From an uncultured Eubacteriales bacterium (GTDB lineage Bacteria > Bacillota > Clostridia > Oscillospirales > Oscillospiraceae): 64,000 bases of DNA. Below are positions 1 through 7,901 of the stretch, one piece after another. Location: assembly GCA_900545585.1 (NCBI GenBank), contig UQZR01000013.1, positions 1 through 64,000 of the forward strand. Reading direction: 5' to 3'. The translations under genes were made by a program, and so were the position numbers. Position 1 is the first letter of the stretch, and the number at the start of each line of letters is the position of its first letter. Below the pieces are notes generated by a model, which searched no databases, was not told the origin of the DNA, and saw only the letters and a program-made list of their open reading frames with translations.

Positions 1-2
1 TG

Positions 3-164
3 CTGATAACATTGGCACCGTGGGAGAGATTCTGTTTTGCCATGAGCGATTTGGCTAAACGCCAGGGGTGGGAATCGTAGATGGAGACGAACCGGCCAGA
101 ATATGCCATAGACGATTCGGATGGGCGAGTACGAGATATCTCAAGCAAAGCGCGGTTTACGTGA
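3..164 (+). pseudogene. C-terminal gene remnant with an in-frame TAG
   Basis: One reading frame runs from the window edge to a TGA at 162-164 and is broken only by a TAG at 78-80, directly followed by ATG. The residues on both sides (ending KRQGWES, then METNRPEYAIDD) read as one continuous protein tail, so this is probably the end of a mobile-element gene that has gained a stop codon. I do not recognise the family. A real 27-residue ORF starting at the ATG is possible but has no clear ribosome site. Confidence 0.3.
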
Positions 165-269
165 TCGAGAGCAGTTCACTCCATAGAGCGCTGTGGCTTT
201 GAAATGGGGGTGCCTCCGGCAGGAGTTATAGCAACAAGAGGAGTCAGTGACTAATTTCATATTACAAAT

Positions 270-312
270 TACCCTGCTGCATAAATCTATATTGCGGCAG
301 GGTATTTTTTTG
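270..312 (+). terminator. Intrinsic terminator
   Basis: The arms ACCCTGC and GCAGGGT pair around an AT-rich loop and are followed by a run of T. It separates the remnant at the window edge from the SWIM-finger gene. Confidence 0.75.
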
Positions 313-395
313 CGCACTGGGTGGTTTATGGGACACCTCCTTCTGTAGAATGGGTATTGTAAAGAACGATACAGATCGGAAAGGGAGGAAACGAC

Positions 396-1208
396 ATGTT
401 CAAGATTGGTTTTAATGGTTCCGCAGAAGAGCATCGTCAGGCACCCGAGGAGGCGCACTCCATTTGTCCCGCGGTCACGCCGAGAAAATCGGTCGTTCGC
501 GTCCATTTTCCGGCGCGGAATATGAATCTGTCTTACTACAATGACGCCTTTGACCTGAAGCGCGGAGATATCGTTTTTGTGGAGGGCAAGCTGGAGAGTC
601 TGCGTGGCCGCGTGGTAGATGTCGCATACAATTTCAAGATCAAGCTGTCTGACTACAAGCGGGTCATCAGCGTGGCCGACACAAATGTACAGGGCGAGTT
701 CTTCTTCGCCGGGTCGCACTTCGTCACGTTCGACCGCAGCACTCTTCCTTACGAAAAGGTCATCACCTGGTTTAAGGCACCCGCCAAGGAGGATGAGATG
801 TTTGTTTCCGGCAATGATGAAAGCGGCTTCCTGCTGCGTGATCTGGGCGCCATGAGCATCAGCAGGGCAACTGCCGATCGCGGACACGATTACTACACGG
901 ACAATCGTGTGCGGTACATTTCTCTGGACAATACCCATGTGCGGGCCATTGTGGAGGGGACGCGGCCCTACGAGCTGGAGTGCGACTATGTCAACGGCGA
1001 GATCAGAAATCTGGTTTGCGACTGCTTCTGCAGTGAGCCGTGCAAGCATGAATTCGCAGCCATGCTGCAGCTGAGGGAGACGCTGGAACTCATTGAGAAG
1101 AACTACCCTGCACAGCTTGAGGCGACGCAGTATTTCGCCGCCGTCTGCAAGGGGACGCTGCTGAACTTTGCGATGGATAGTAAGGAAACCGGCAGCATCG
1201 CGCTTTAA
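396..1208 (+). CDS. SWIM zinc-finger protein
   Basis: A 270-residue protein starting 5 bases after a GGGAGGAAA ribosome site. Near residues 207-219 it has the pattern CDC-x5-7-CKH, the Cys-x-Cys...Cys-x-His signature of SWIM fingers, which bind DNA or protein partners. The part before it (residues about 50-95) looks like a small beta domain, and a hydrophobic helix-rich tail follows. SWIM proteins are often found with SNF2-type helicases or DUF2779 proteins, and a DUF2779 remnant lies directly downstream. No signal peptide or membrane segment is visible, so it is cytoplasmic. The exact role is unknown. The identification of the finger is firm; the link with nucleic acid metabolism is inference. 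Confidence 0.75.
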   Translation: MFKIGFNGSAEEHRQAPEEAHSICPAVTPRKSVVRVHFPARNMNLSYYNDAFDLKRGDIVFVEGKLESLRGRVVDVAYNFKIKLSDYKRVISVADTNVQGEFFFAGSHFVTFDRSTLPYEKVITWFKAPAKEDEMFVSGNDESGFLLRDLGAMSISRATADRGHDYYTDNRVRYISLDNTHVRAIVEGTRPYELECDYVNGEIRNLVCDCFCSEPCKHEFAAMLQLRETLELIEKNYPAQLEATQYFAAVCKGTLLNFAMDSKETGSIAL

Positions 1209-1239
1209 GGAGCGGGGGAGGTTCACCTATCTTCGCAGG

Positions 1240-1398
1240 ACCGTGCGGAGTAAGCAGACCATGAGTATTTTCCCCCAAATGAAGGATATGCCGCCGGAGG
1301 AGCAAGCCAAGGCGCGGCATGACCTGCTGAAATACTGTGAGCTGGACACCCTTGCGATGGTAAAGGCGTGGCAGGCGCTGTGCGAGGCAGCGGAATGA
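1240..1398 (+). pseudogene. C-terminal remnant of a DUF2779 protein
   Basis: The frame encodes MSIFPQMKDM...HDLLKYCELDTLAMVKAWQAL and a stop. That is how DUF2779 proteins end: the Leu-x-Tyr-Cys-x-Leu-Asp-Thr-x-Ala-Met-Val-Lys string is a late exonuclease-like motif. Full family members are several hundred residues long, but only about 45 recognisable residues remain here. The frame enters directly from sequence just after the SWIM gene stop, so an internal deletion has joined the two. No start codon with a ribosome site serves it. Confidence 0.6.
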
Positions 1399-1447
1399 AT
1401 TAGAAGGAGAGGACGATAAAGTAATACATTCCCTTTCGCGGGCAAAT

Positions 1448-1479
1448 CAGCTGCTTTAATATGGAAATGCAAGCAGCTG
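1448..1479 (-). terminator. Possible terminator of the AraC gene
   Basis: Inverted arms CAGCTGCTT and AAGCAGCTG are separated by 14 bases, shortly after the AraC stop codon on the minus strand. There is no strong T run, so this is weak. Confidence 0.3.
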
Positions 1480-1507
1480 CTTACCTTTGGCTCCACAGGT
1501 CTGTCCT

Positions 1508-2413
1508 TTAATTATGGCTCTGCTGCTGAGCAATTTTGCGATAAGCTGCCGGCGTGCAAAGAAACTGCTTATGGAAGCAATGAATAAAATAAGAGATGTT
1601 GTTAAAGCCACAATTTAAGGCGACTTCTGTAACACTTTGAGATGACTCCTGCAGTAGTTTTGTGGCATAGTCGAGACGATGCTGTAGAATAAACTGGTTA
1701 CAGGTAATGCCTGTGTTCTGTTTAAACACCTTCATAAAATGGCTGGGACTGTATTTGCTGATTGCCGCCAGCTTTTCGATGGACAAATTCTCGGATAGAT
1801 GGTCGGAAATATAATCCAATACATTTCGGATCACTTCTTCGTTTTTTGGGTCACTATCACCCTCTCCGGGAGTTTGCAAATAATTGTTATCCAGCAAAAG
1901 GTAAAATAGGTATAGCATGTGTTTTTTAAAAAGGATTTCCCAATAGCGAATACGATTATTATAGCAGCTGATCGCGGAGGAAACACAAGAGAATATCTGC
2001 TCATAGGCAGGATCCCCCGGTCGAATCAGGGTCTTAAACCGGCGCTTCTGTGCAATAATTGGCAGAAACAACTGATAGATGGCACCCTCAGTAGCAGCGG
2101 AACAGAACATATGCAAATCACAAACAATGCTCTCCGTCTTGCAGGCTACCCTCGGCAACTTTCTGGCTCCATGCAGCACGCATGGGGAAATAATGAGAAT
2201 ATCACCTTCATGCGCCAAAAATTCAATACCGCCAACTTGATATGAAGTTTTTCCGCTGCAAATCAATGTAACTTCAATCTCTTGATGCCAGTGCGAAAGA
2301 ATACTTGTCAACTTCTCTGAAAAGCTGCAGGAATAAATCTTAACCGGCATTTGCCCCTCGCTGTGACGGACATTTTCTCTTAACTGCTGTTCTTCTTCCT
2401 TACGGTGATACAT
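1508..2413 (-). CDS. AraC-family transcription regulator
   Basis: About 301 residues. The N-terminal half is a cupin-like sensor with histidines in SHWHQEIEVTLICSG and SPCVLHGARK. The C-terminal 100 residues are the two helix-turn-helix motifs of AraC (IEKLAAISKYSPSHFMKVFK and VTEVALNCGFNNISYFIHCF). It is divergent from the GH13/ABC sugar cassette, the usual layout for an AraC sensor that activates sugar uptake in response to the sugar. The start is uncertain: I chose ATG 2413, since the TTG at 2428 has no better ribosome site. The sugar is not predictable. Confidence 0.88.
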   Translation of the reverse strand: MYHRKEEEQQLRENVRHSEGQMPVKIYSCSFSEKLTSILSHWHQEIEVTLICSGKTSYQVGGIEFLAHEGDILIISPCVLHGARKLPRVACKTESIVCDLHMFCSAATEGAIYQLFLPIIAQKRRFKTLIRPGDPAYEQIFSCVSSAISCYNNRIRYWEILFKKHMLYLFYLLLDNNYLQTPGEGDSDPKNEEVIRNVLDYISDHLSENLSIEKLAAISKYSPSHFMKVFKQNTGITCNQFILQHRLDYATKLLQESSQSVTEVALNCGFNNISYFIHCFHKQFLCTPAAYRKIAQQQSHN

Positions 2414-2733
2414 ATTGCAATACCCCAATCCGCTAAATAGAATTTTGTTATTATGTGCGTGTCTTTATGTTAGAATTATCCGTAATCAAATATTATATTA
2501 ATGTTAAAGGAATTGCAAGAGGTTGTCGATCAGATTAGAGTCCTACGAATAACAGCCAAAAGCAGAAAAACGCCCCGTAAATCTAACGAGGCTGAAAAGG
2601 GTACGGTATCTCAAGGCAGAGCGGGGGCAGCTTACCCGCCGGAATGGATATAAGTTGTTAAGAATTTGGGATGAAAAAAGGTGTGGCTGGCTGCCACGTC
2701 TTACATCATAGCTTTACCGTAGGAGGAATTCGC
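2414..2733. other. Divergent regulatory region, AraC / sugar cassette
   Basis: This 320-base gap is AT-rich near the AraC start (many TTAT/TATATT strings around 2450-2500) and should hold the promoters of both directions and the AraC sites. I see no convincing pair of -35/-10 boxes for the sugar operon and no clear direct repeats. A small frame through 2590-2700 is open but resembles nothing I know. Confidence 0.4.
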
Positions 2734-4449
2734 ATGCACAAACAATGGTGGAAAGAGGCGGTTGTATATCAGATTTATCCGCAGAGCTTTCAGGATTCAA
2801 ACGGCGATGGTTTTGGTGATTTGAACGGAATCATAACCAGACTGGATTACTTAAAAGAACTCGGTGTGGATGTTCTCTGGCTGTGTCCCATTTTCGACTC
2901 CCCTATGTTCGACAACGGGTATGATGTCAAGGACTACTATGGCATTATGGAGAAGTTCGGCACGCTGGAAGATTTTGAGAGATTGCTGTGCCGCGCCCAC
3001 GAAAAAGGGCTGCGCGTGGTTCTGGACGCCGTATTCAACCACACCTCCGATCAGCATCCGTGGTTTGTGGAGAGTCGTAGGCGAGATAGTAAATATCGGG
3101 ACTATTATGTGTGGGCTGATCCTGTAGATGGACATGAGCCAAACAATTGGATGAGTATTTTCGGCGGTTCTGTGTGGGAGCATGATTCGGTCTCAGACGC
3201 GTACTATATGCATCTCTTCTTCAAACAACAGCCCGATTTGAACTGGGAAAACCCTGCCGTGCGCCGGGAATTGCGGAAAATTTTGGAGTTTTGGTGCGAA
3301 AAGGGCGTGGATGGTTTTCGGTTTGACGCCATTAATCTATTCTCCAAGCCAGAGGATATGTCCGACTGGCCTGACCCTTATCGCATCGGAGATTATGCAA
3401 ACGGAAAACATACCCACCCCTATCTTCAGGAGCTGCTCAAAGGATTAGACGATAAATACAATATCATGCTGGTTGGCCAGACCGACAATGTTCGCCCAGA
3501 GGACGCCCTATTGTTCGCTGGCTTTGATCGGGGCGAGTTTCAGATGATTTTCCAGTATGAATTGGACAACTACCGAAACAACGGCCCCACTTTTAAGTGG
3601 CATACCCAAGTGCCTTCTGTACTGGAAATCAAGGAGATTTTCACCAAGTGGCAGCAAGTGCTGGCAGACAAAGCGTGGAATACAGTTTGCCTCGGCAGCC
3701 ACGATATGCCCCGATCTGTCTCCCGATACGGAGATGACCAGATATTCCATAAGGAGTCAGCCAAAATGCTGGCCACGTTCCAAATGTCGTTACAAGGAAC
3801 ACCTTTCCTCTATCAGGGAGATGAGTTGGGTATGACTAACACAGTGTTTGACACTGTGGACGATTTTTTAGATGATGAAGCAAGAAACTTCTATCATGAT
3901 TTTGTGGACTCCGGAAAAATATCAAATGATGAGTTTATGAAGGCGGCCAGATTCCGGGCACGTGATAATGCCAGAACCCCCATGCAGTGGGATGCTACGG
4001 AAAACGCTGGTTTTACCAACGGTATTCCTTGGATGCGGGTAAATCCAAACTACCTCACCATCAATGCAGCGGCACAGATGGCGGACGAAAACTCGATTTT
4101 GTCATATTATAAGCAGCTGCTTTCCATCCGTAAGCAGCATGATGTTTTCGTTTATGGGCGCTATGAATTAACAGATGCATCCAACCCCGCAGTCTACTCG
4201 TTCCTCCGGATACTCGAGGATGAGGAACTGCTGGTCCTGTGCAATTTCACTGCCCAAGAGGCAAAAGTGGCTGTGCCAGCGGATTTTCTGAAATACGGCG
4301 TTTCACTGTTGCTGGGCAATTATTCAACACATCCCGAGCCACTGAAGGCAGAAATATCTATCCGCCCCTATGAAGCCCGGATTTATCTGCGCAAAAAAGA
4401 CATCGAGAAGGAAGAAACATCTGTATCGAAAAATGGAGCTTCCGTATGA
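2734..4449 (+). CDS. GH13 alpha-glucosidase-like protein with altered acid/base residue
   Basis: 571 residues, related to oligo-1,6-glucosidase and trehalose-6-phosphate hydrolase. ATG 2734 follows AGGAGG by 7 bases; an upstream ATG at 2671 has no ribosome site. Family landmarks are present: VVYQIYPQSFQDSNGDG, DAVFNHTSDQHPWF, the nucleophile Asp198 in GFRFDAIN, Asp324 in SHDMPRSVSR, and RDNARTPMQWD. The catalytic acid/base, normally Glu in VGEMPG, is Gln249 here (VGQT, codon CAG), and the usual NHDQPR is SHDMPR. So hydrolysis of ordinary glucosides may be weak, unless the substrate has a good leaving group. It is the first gene of a cassette with an ABC importer and overlaps it by ATGA. No signal peptide, so it acts in the cytoplasm on imported sugar. 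Confidence 0.88.
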   Translation: MHKQWWKEAVVYQIYPQSFQDSNGDGFGDLNGIITRLDYLKELGVDVLWLCPIFDSPMFDNGYDVKDYYGIMEKFGTLEDFERLLCRAHEKGLRVVLDAVFNHTSDQHPWFVESRRRDSKYRDYYVWADPVDGHEPNNWMSIFGGSVWEHDSVSDAYYMHLFFKQQPDLNWENPAVRRELRKILEFWCEKGVDGFRFDAINLFSKPEDMSDWPDPYRIGDYANGKHTHPYLQELLKGLDDKYNIMLVGQTDNVRPEDALLFAGFDRGEFQMIFQYELDNYRNNGPTFKWHTQVPSVLEIKEIFTKWQQVLADKAWNTVCLGSHDMPRSVSRYGDDQIFHKESAKMLATFQMSLQGTPFLYQGDELGMTNTVFDTVDDFLDDEARNFYHDFVDSGKISNDEFMKAARFRARDNARTPMQWDATENAGFTNGIPWMRVNPNYLTINAAAQMADENSILSYYKQLLSIRKQHDVFVYGRYELTDASNPAVYSFLRILEDEELLVLCNFTAQEAKVAVPADFLKYGVSLLLGNYSTHPEPLKAEISIRPYEARIYLRKKDIEKEETSVSKNGASV

Positions 4450-5327
4450 AAACGAACAAACCACGACTCTGGGTTCACGGGCTCTTTTTAGGCCCATCAA
4501 TATTGGTATTTTCTATTGGTATCGTTGCACCATTTCTCGTCAGCTGCTTCTATTCACTGACGGATTGGAATGGCGTTTCCCGTAAGTTGACTTTTATTGG
4601 GCTGCAGAACTTCGTGGATATTTTTACCGGAAAGACCTCGTTTCTCGATGCTCTTTCGTTCACGGTAACGCTCTCTGTGTTCAACATCATCCTGGTGGTG
4701 GTCTTGGGAACTTTGGTTGCGTTGTTGGTAACTTCCAAAATCCCATTACGTAACGTCACCAAAACCATCTTCTATCTCCCTTATACCATTGGTGGTATGG
4801 TGCTTGGTTTTGTATGGCAGTATGTGTTTTTGGAAGCACTGCCTTCCATCGGTAAACTGCTTCATATTTCAGCCTTAACCATTCCTTGGCTGGGATATGA
4901 GAATACCGCCTTTTTTGCGCTGGGAATCGTATTTGTCTGGCAGAATTTGGGTTATGTGATGGTTATTATCTCATCCGGCCTGATTTCTATCTCGAAGGAA
5001 GTGCTGGAATCTGCTAAAATTGACGGAGCCGGTTCTATCACAACGTTTTTCAAGATCAAGGTACCACAGATCATCCCCTATATATCTACCTGTGTTTTCT
5101 GGACGACGGCCTGTGCGTTTAAAATGTTTGAACTTAGTCTGGCTATGACAAAAGGCGGTCCCTACGGATCAACACGGACACTGGCGCTCAACATTTATTA
5201 TGAAGCCTTTTCGAATAATATGTACGGGATGGCAACGGCAGAATCTCTTATTTTCATCCTGATCATGTCGGTGATTGTGCTCACGCAGCGCATTGTGACA
5301 AACAGATTGGAGAAAAAATGGTTATGA
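4446..5327 (+). CDS. ABC sugar transporter permease (MalF type)
   Basis: 293 residues with six predicted membrane segments. The EAA loop that docks the ATPase is visible as EVLESAKIDGAGSITTFFKIKVPQI near residues 180-205. It overlaps the GH13 stop codon by four bases (ATGA), so translation is coupled. It pairs with the next gene to form the membrane channel of a sugar importer. No ATPase gene is present in this cassette. Confidence 0.92.
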   Translation: MKTNKPRLWVHGLFLGPSILVFSIGIVAPFLVSCFYSLTDWNGVSRKLTFIGLQNFVDIFTGKTSFLDALSFTVTLSVFNIILVVVLGTLVALLVTSKIPLRNVTKTIFYLPYTIGGMVLGFVWQYVFLEALPSIGKLLHISALTIPWLGYENTAFFALGIVFVWQNLGYVMVIISSGLISISKEVLESAKIDGAGSITTFFKIKVPQIIPYISTCVFWTTACAFKMFELSLAMTKGGPYGSTRTLALNIYYEAFSNNMYGMATAESLIFILIMSVIVLTQRIVTNRLEKKWL

Positions 5328-6157
5328 GAAATAGAAGAACTACGATCAGAACTATTTTGCTTGCTATTGCCTTGCTTCTCCTGCTTGCAATCTTTGTCTA
5401 CCCTATCATCATAGTTTTCATCAATTCCATAAAGCCTGTTGGAGAAATTCTCGGCGCACCTTTAAGTTTGCCAAAGACAGTGCAGCTGTCAAATTTTATT
5501 CAGGCATGGAAAATCACATCCATGGGAAAGCTTCTGCGCAACTCGGCAATTCTAACCATCTGCAGTGTGTCTGCCGTTGTGGTGTTTTCTGCAATGAGTG
5601 CCTACTGGTGCCACCGTTATCGGAACGCTGTAACGCGGACATTCACCGCACTTCTTATGGTGTCTATGCTGATCCCCTTCGCATCCCTGATGATTCCGTT
5701 GGTGAAAATCACAACCGTTCTGCACATCAACAATACGCTTCCCGGTGCAATAATCGTTTTTGCCGGCGTAGGTCTTGCCTTTGGTTTCTTTATGATGCAA
5801 AGCGCTGTAAAAACATTGCCCCGGGAACTGGAAGAAGCTGCGGCGCTGGATGGCTGTGGGCCGGTTCGAACATTTTTCTGCATTGTGTTTCCGCTCATGA
5901 AAAATACGGTATTTAGTTTGATTGCCATGGATTTGTTCTGGGTATGGAATGACTTCATGATACCGCAAACGCTCCTAAATAGCACGAAATATGACACGAT
6001 TCAAGTTGGCATCAATAAGCTGTTCGGTATGTATGCCAGCAAGTGGGATATTGCCCTAGCCGCGCTTGTCATGTCAATGATCCCCACGATTATCGCGTTT
6101 TTGTTACTGCAAAAACAGATTTTAGGTGGTGTGTCAGACGGCGCAACTAAGGGTTAA
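5318..6157 (+). CDS. ABC sugar transporter permease (MalG type)
   Basis: 279 residues, six membrane segments, with the EAA loop ELEEAAALDGCGPVRTFFCIVFPLM near residues 167-192. It overlaps the preceding permease by 10 bases, with GGAG just upstream of ATG 5318. It is the second half of the importer channel. The short N-terminus and the sequence class match the MalG/LacG subfamily. Confidence 0.92.
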   Translation: MVMRNRRTTIRTILLAIALLLLLAIFVYPIIIVFINSIKPVGEILGAPLSLPKTVQLSNFIQAWKITSMGKLLRNSAILTICSVSAVVVFSAMSAYWCHRYRNAVTRTFTALLMVSMLIPFASLMIPLVKITTVLHINNTLPGAIIVFAGVGLAFGFFMMQSAVKTLPRELEEAAALDGCGPVRTFFCIVFPLMKNTVFSLIAMDLFWVWNDFMIPQTLLNSTKYDTIQVGINKLFGMYASKWDIALAALVMSMIPTIIAFLLLQKQILGGVSDGATKG

Positions 6158-6185
6158 TATAATCAAAATTTGAGGAGGGCCACCA

Positions 6186-7451
6186 ATGAAAAAAAGTAAG
6201 AAGTTTTTGCCGTTGATCATTGCACTTGCACTGATGTTTAGCTTGTGCGCCTGCGGGGATCGTGAAGACTCCGCATCTGACAATGAGGAAGATGCCGTCA
6301 AGGTCACGATCCTGAATAACAAAATCGAAATTGAGTCTGGGTTGCTCAATGCCACAAAGGCTTACCAAAATACACACCCGAATGTGGAATTTGAAATTGT
6401 CTCCTTGGTAGCCGAGCCCTACAACGCGGAATTGAAAACGCGTTTCGCCGGCGGTGAGAAACCAGATATTTTTGCCCTGAGCGGTTACTCTGACATGGTA
6501 CTTTGGAAGGATTATCTGGAAGATCTTTCCGATCAGCCTTGGACAAACGACATGGTCGACATCGCCTACAACAGCATCGACTTGGGCGGTATTTATGGTA
6601 TGCCACTCTGTGTAGAGGGCGGCGCTTATATGTACAACAAGACCATGTTTGAAAATGCTGGTATTGAGAGCGTTCCGACCACCTATTCGGAACTGCTTGC
6701 CTGCATGAAAAAGTTAGAGGCAGCCGGCTATACGCCTCTAATCAATGACGGCAGCTCGTATGGCCGCGCTTACTATGGCGTAAATTATGTCATCGCGATG
6801 CAGAAAGATCCTCTCGCGTTTATGGCCGGTCTCGCTGATGGAACGACCTCGTTTGCCACTGCACCACTGGCTAAGGAAATTATGGAATATTGGCAGTGGG
6901 AGAGCACACAGATCGAGAATATGCTGTCAATTGACTTTTTAACGCAGGTCTCCAAGTTTGCCAATGAGGAGGTTGCAATTACCTTCGGCGGCAACTGGAA
7001 TCAAGCATCCTTTGATGAGATTAATCCCAATCTCAAAGTAGGCATGTTCCCTGTACCTATGTTCGAAGATGCATCAAAGAATGACTTTATGCTGGCGGGT
7101 GTTACCACCTATTGGGGTGTTAACAAAGAATCGGCGGCAAAGGATGTGGCGAAAGACTTCATGTCCTGGCTCGTGACCAGTGAGGAGGGGCAGAAGTTTA
7201 TCACCAGCGAGATGCTGCTGATACCGGCCTTCACCAATTTCTCTGCTACAGCCGAGGAAATCGGGCCGTTGGGCTCCGACTTGTCTGAATATATTTCTGC
7301 GGGCAAGGTGAAAAATTTCTATGCAGCCTTTTATCCCGAAGGCGGTATGCAGACCTTTGGCGAGGATATGCAGAAGATGCTGGCAGGTGCTGCAACAGTG
7401 GATGAGTTGTTGGTTACTTTGGACAACGACTGGAAGCGTCTTGCAGGCTAA
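6186..7451 (+). CDS. Extracellular sugar-binding lipoprotein of ABC importer
   Basis: 421 residues. A lipoprotein signal peptide (KKSKK, hydrophobic stretch, lipobox LCAC with Cys near residue 22) anchors it outside the membrane. It belongs to the family 1 solute-binding proteins; the GGEKPDIFALSG and GMPLCVEGGAYMYNK segments are typical. It follows the permeases at 28 bases with a GAGGAGGG ribosome site and ends the cassette before a strong terminator. It should deliver the sugar processed by the GH13 protein. The ligand is not predictable, but the partner enzyme suggests an alpha-glucoside. Confidence 0.92.
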   Translation: MKKSKKFLPLIIALALMFSLCACGDREDSASDNEEDAVKVTILNNKIEIESGLLNATKAYQNTHPNVEFEIVSLVAEPYNAELKTRFAGGEKPDIFALSGYSDMVLWKDYLEDLSDQPWTNDMVDIAYNSIDLGGIYGMPLCVEGGAYMYNKTMFENAGIESVPTTYSELLACMKKLEAAGYTPLINDGSSYGRAYYGVNYVIAMQKDPLAFMAGLADGTTSFATAPLAKEIMEYWQWESTQIENMLSIDFLTQVSKFANEEVAITFGGNWNQASFDEINPNLKVGMFPVPMFEDASKNDFMLAGVTTYWGVNKESAAKDVAKDFMSWLVTSEEGQKFITSEMLLIPAFTNFSATAEEIGPLGSDLSEYISAGKVKNFYAAFYPEGGMQTFGEDMQKMLAGAATVDELLVTLDNDWKRLAG

Positions 7452-7465
7452 AATTCATGTGAGAG

Positions 7466-7503
7466 ACGGACGCACAGGCTTCGGCTTGTGCGTCCGTTCT
7501 TTT
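7466..7503 (+). terminator. Intrinsic terminator of the sugar cassette
   Basis: ACGGACGCACA pairs with TGTGCGTCCGT around GGCTTCGGCT and is followed by a T-rich tail. Confidence 0.85.
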
Positions 7504-7893
7504 GCTTGTCAAAGGTAAGCGTCAAACCTAACCGCGAAATCGGAGGATAATCTATAATTGTCGATAAATAAGGGACATTAAAGAAGGGCGCTGCCTGCGA
7601 TTATCCCCTACTCCATTATCGCATCCCAATAAGGCTTTTAGCGCTTATTAATGACGGTAGTTTTAGGTATTGTGGAATTCAGCCATATAAGTTGGTATCC
7701 TACATCTGTACTTATTAGATCGTGATTCTTTTCAGGACTTTATGAAATGTGAGCCAGTAAGGTAAATAATAGTTGCACGCCAAGAAGTGTAACCGGAATA
7801 AGAAGCGTTTTGATTTGACGGGTTCAAATCAGAACGCGCTTTTTTTGTCCAAATACCATGTGAATGGGCTTGAGAATATTTTTGAAAGATGGA
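7504..7893. other. Non-coding gap before the IS element
   Basis: About 390 bases with no convincing gene. The only clear structure is the hairpin at 7805-7847. The AT-rich composition and stops in all frames fit decayed element sequence. Confidence 0.5.
7805..7847 (+). terminator. Terminator-like hairpin
   Basis: GCGTTTTGATTTGA pairs with TCAAATCAGAACGC and is followed by a run of seven T. It may end a lost gene, or shield the sequence downstream before the IS element. Confidence 0.6.
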
Positions 7894-7901
7894 ATATCAA
7901 A
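7894..7901. repeat. Target-site duplication, left copy
   Basis: ATATCAAA directly left of the IS element; the same 8 bases lie directly right of it at 9259-9266. IS256-family elements make 8-9 base duplications. Confidence 0.85.
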
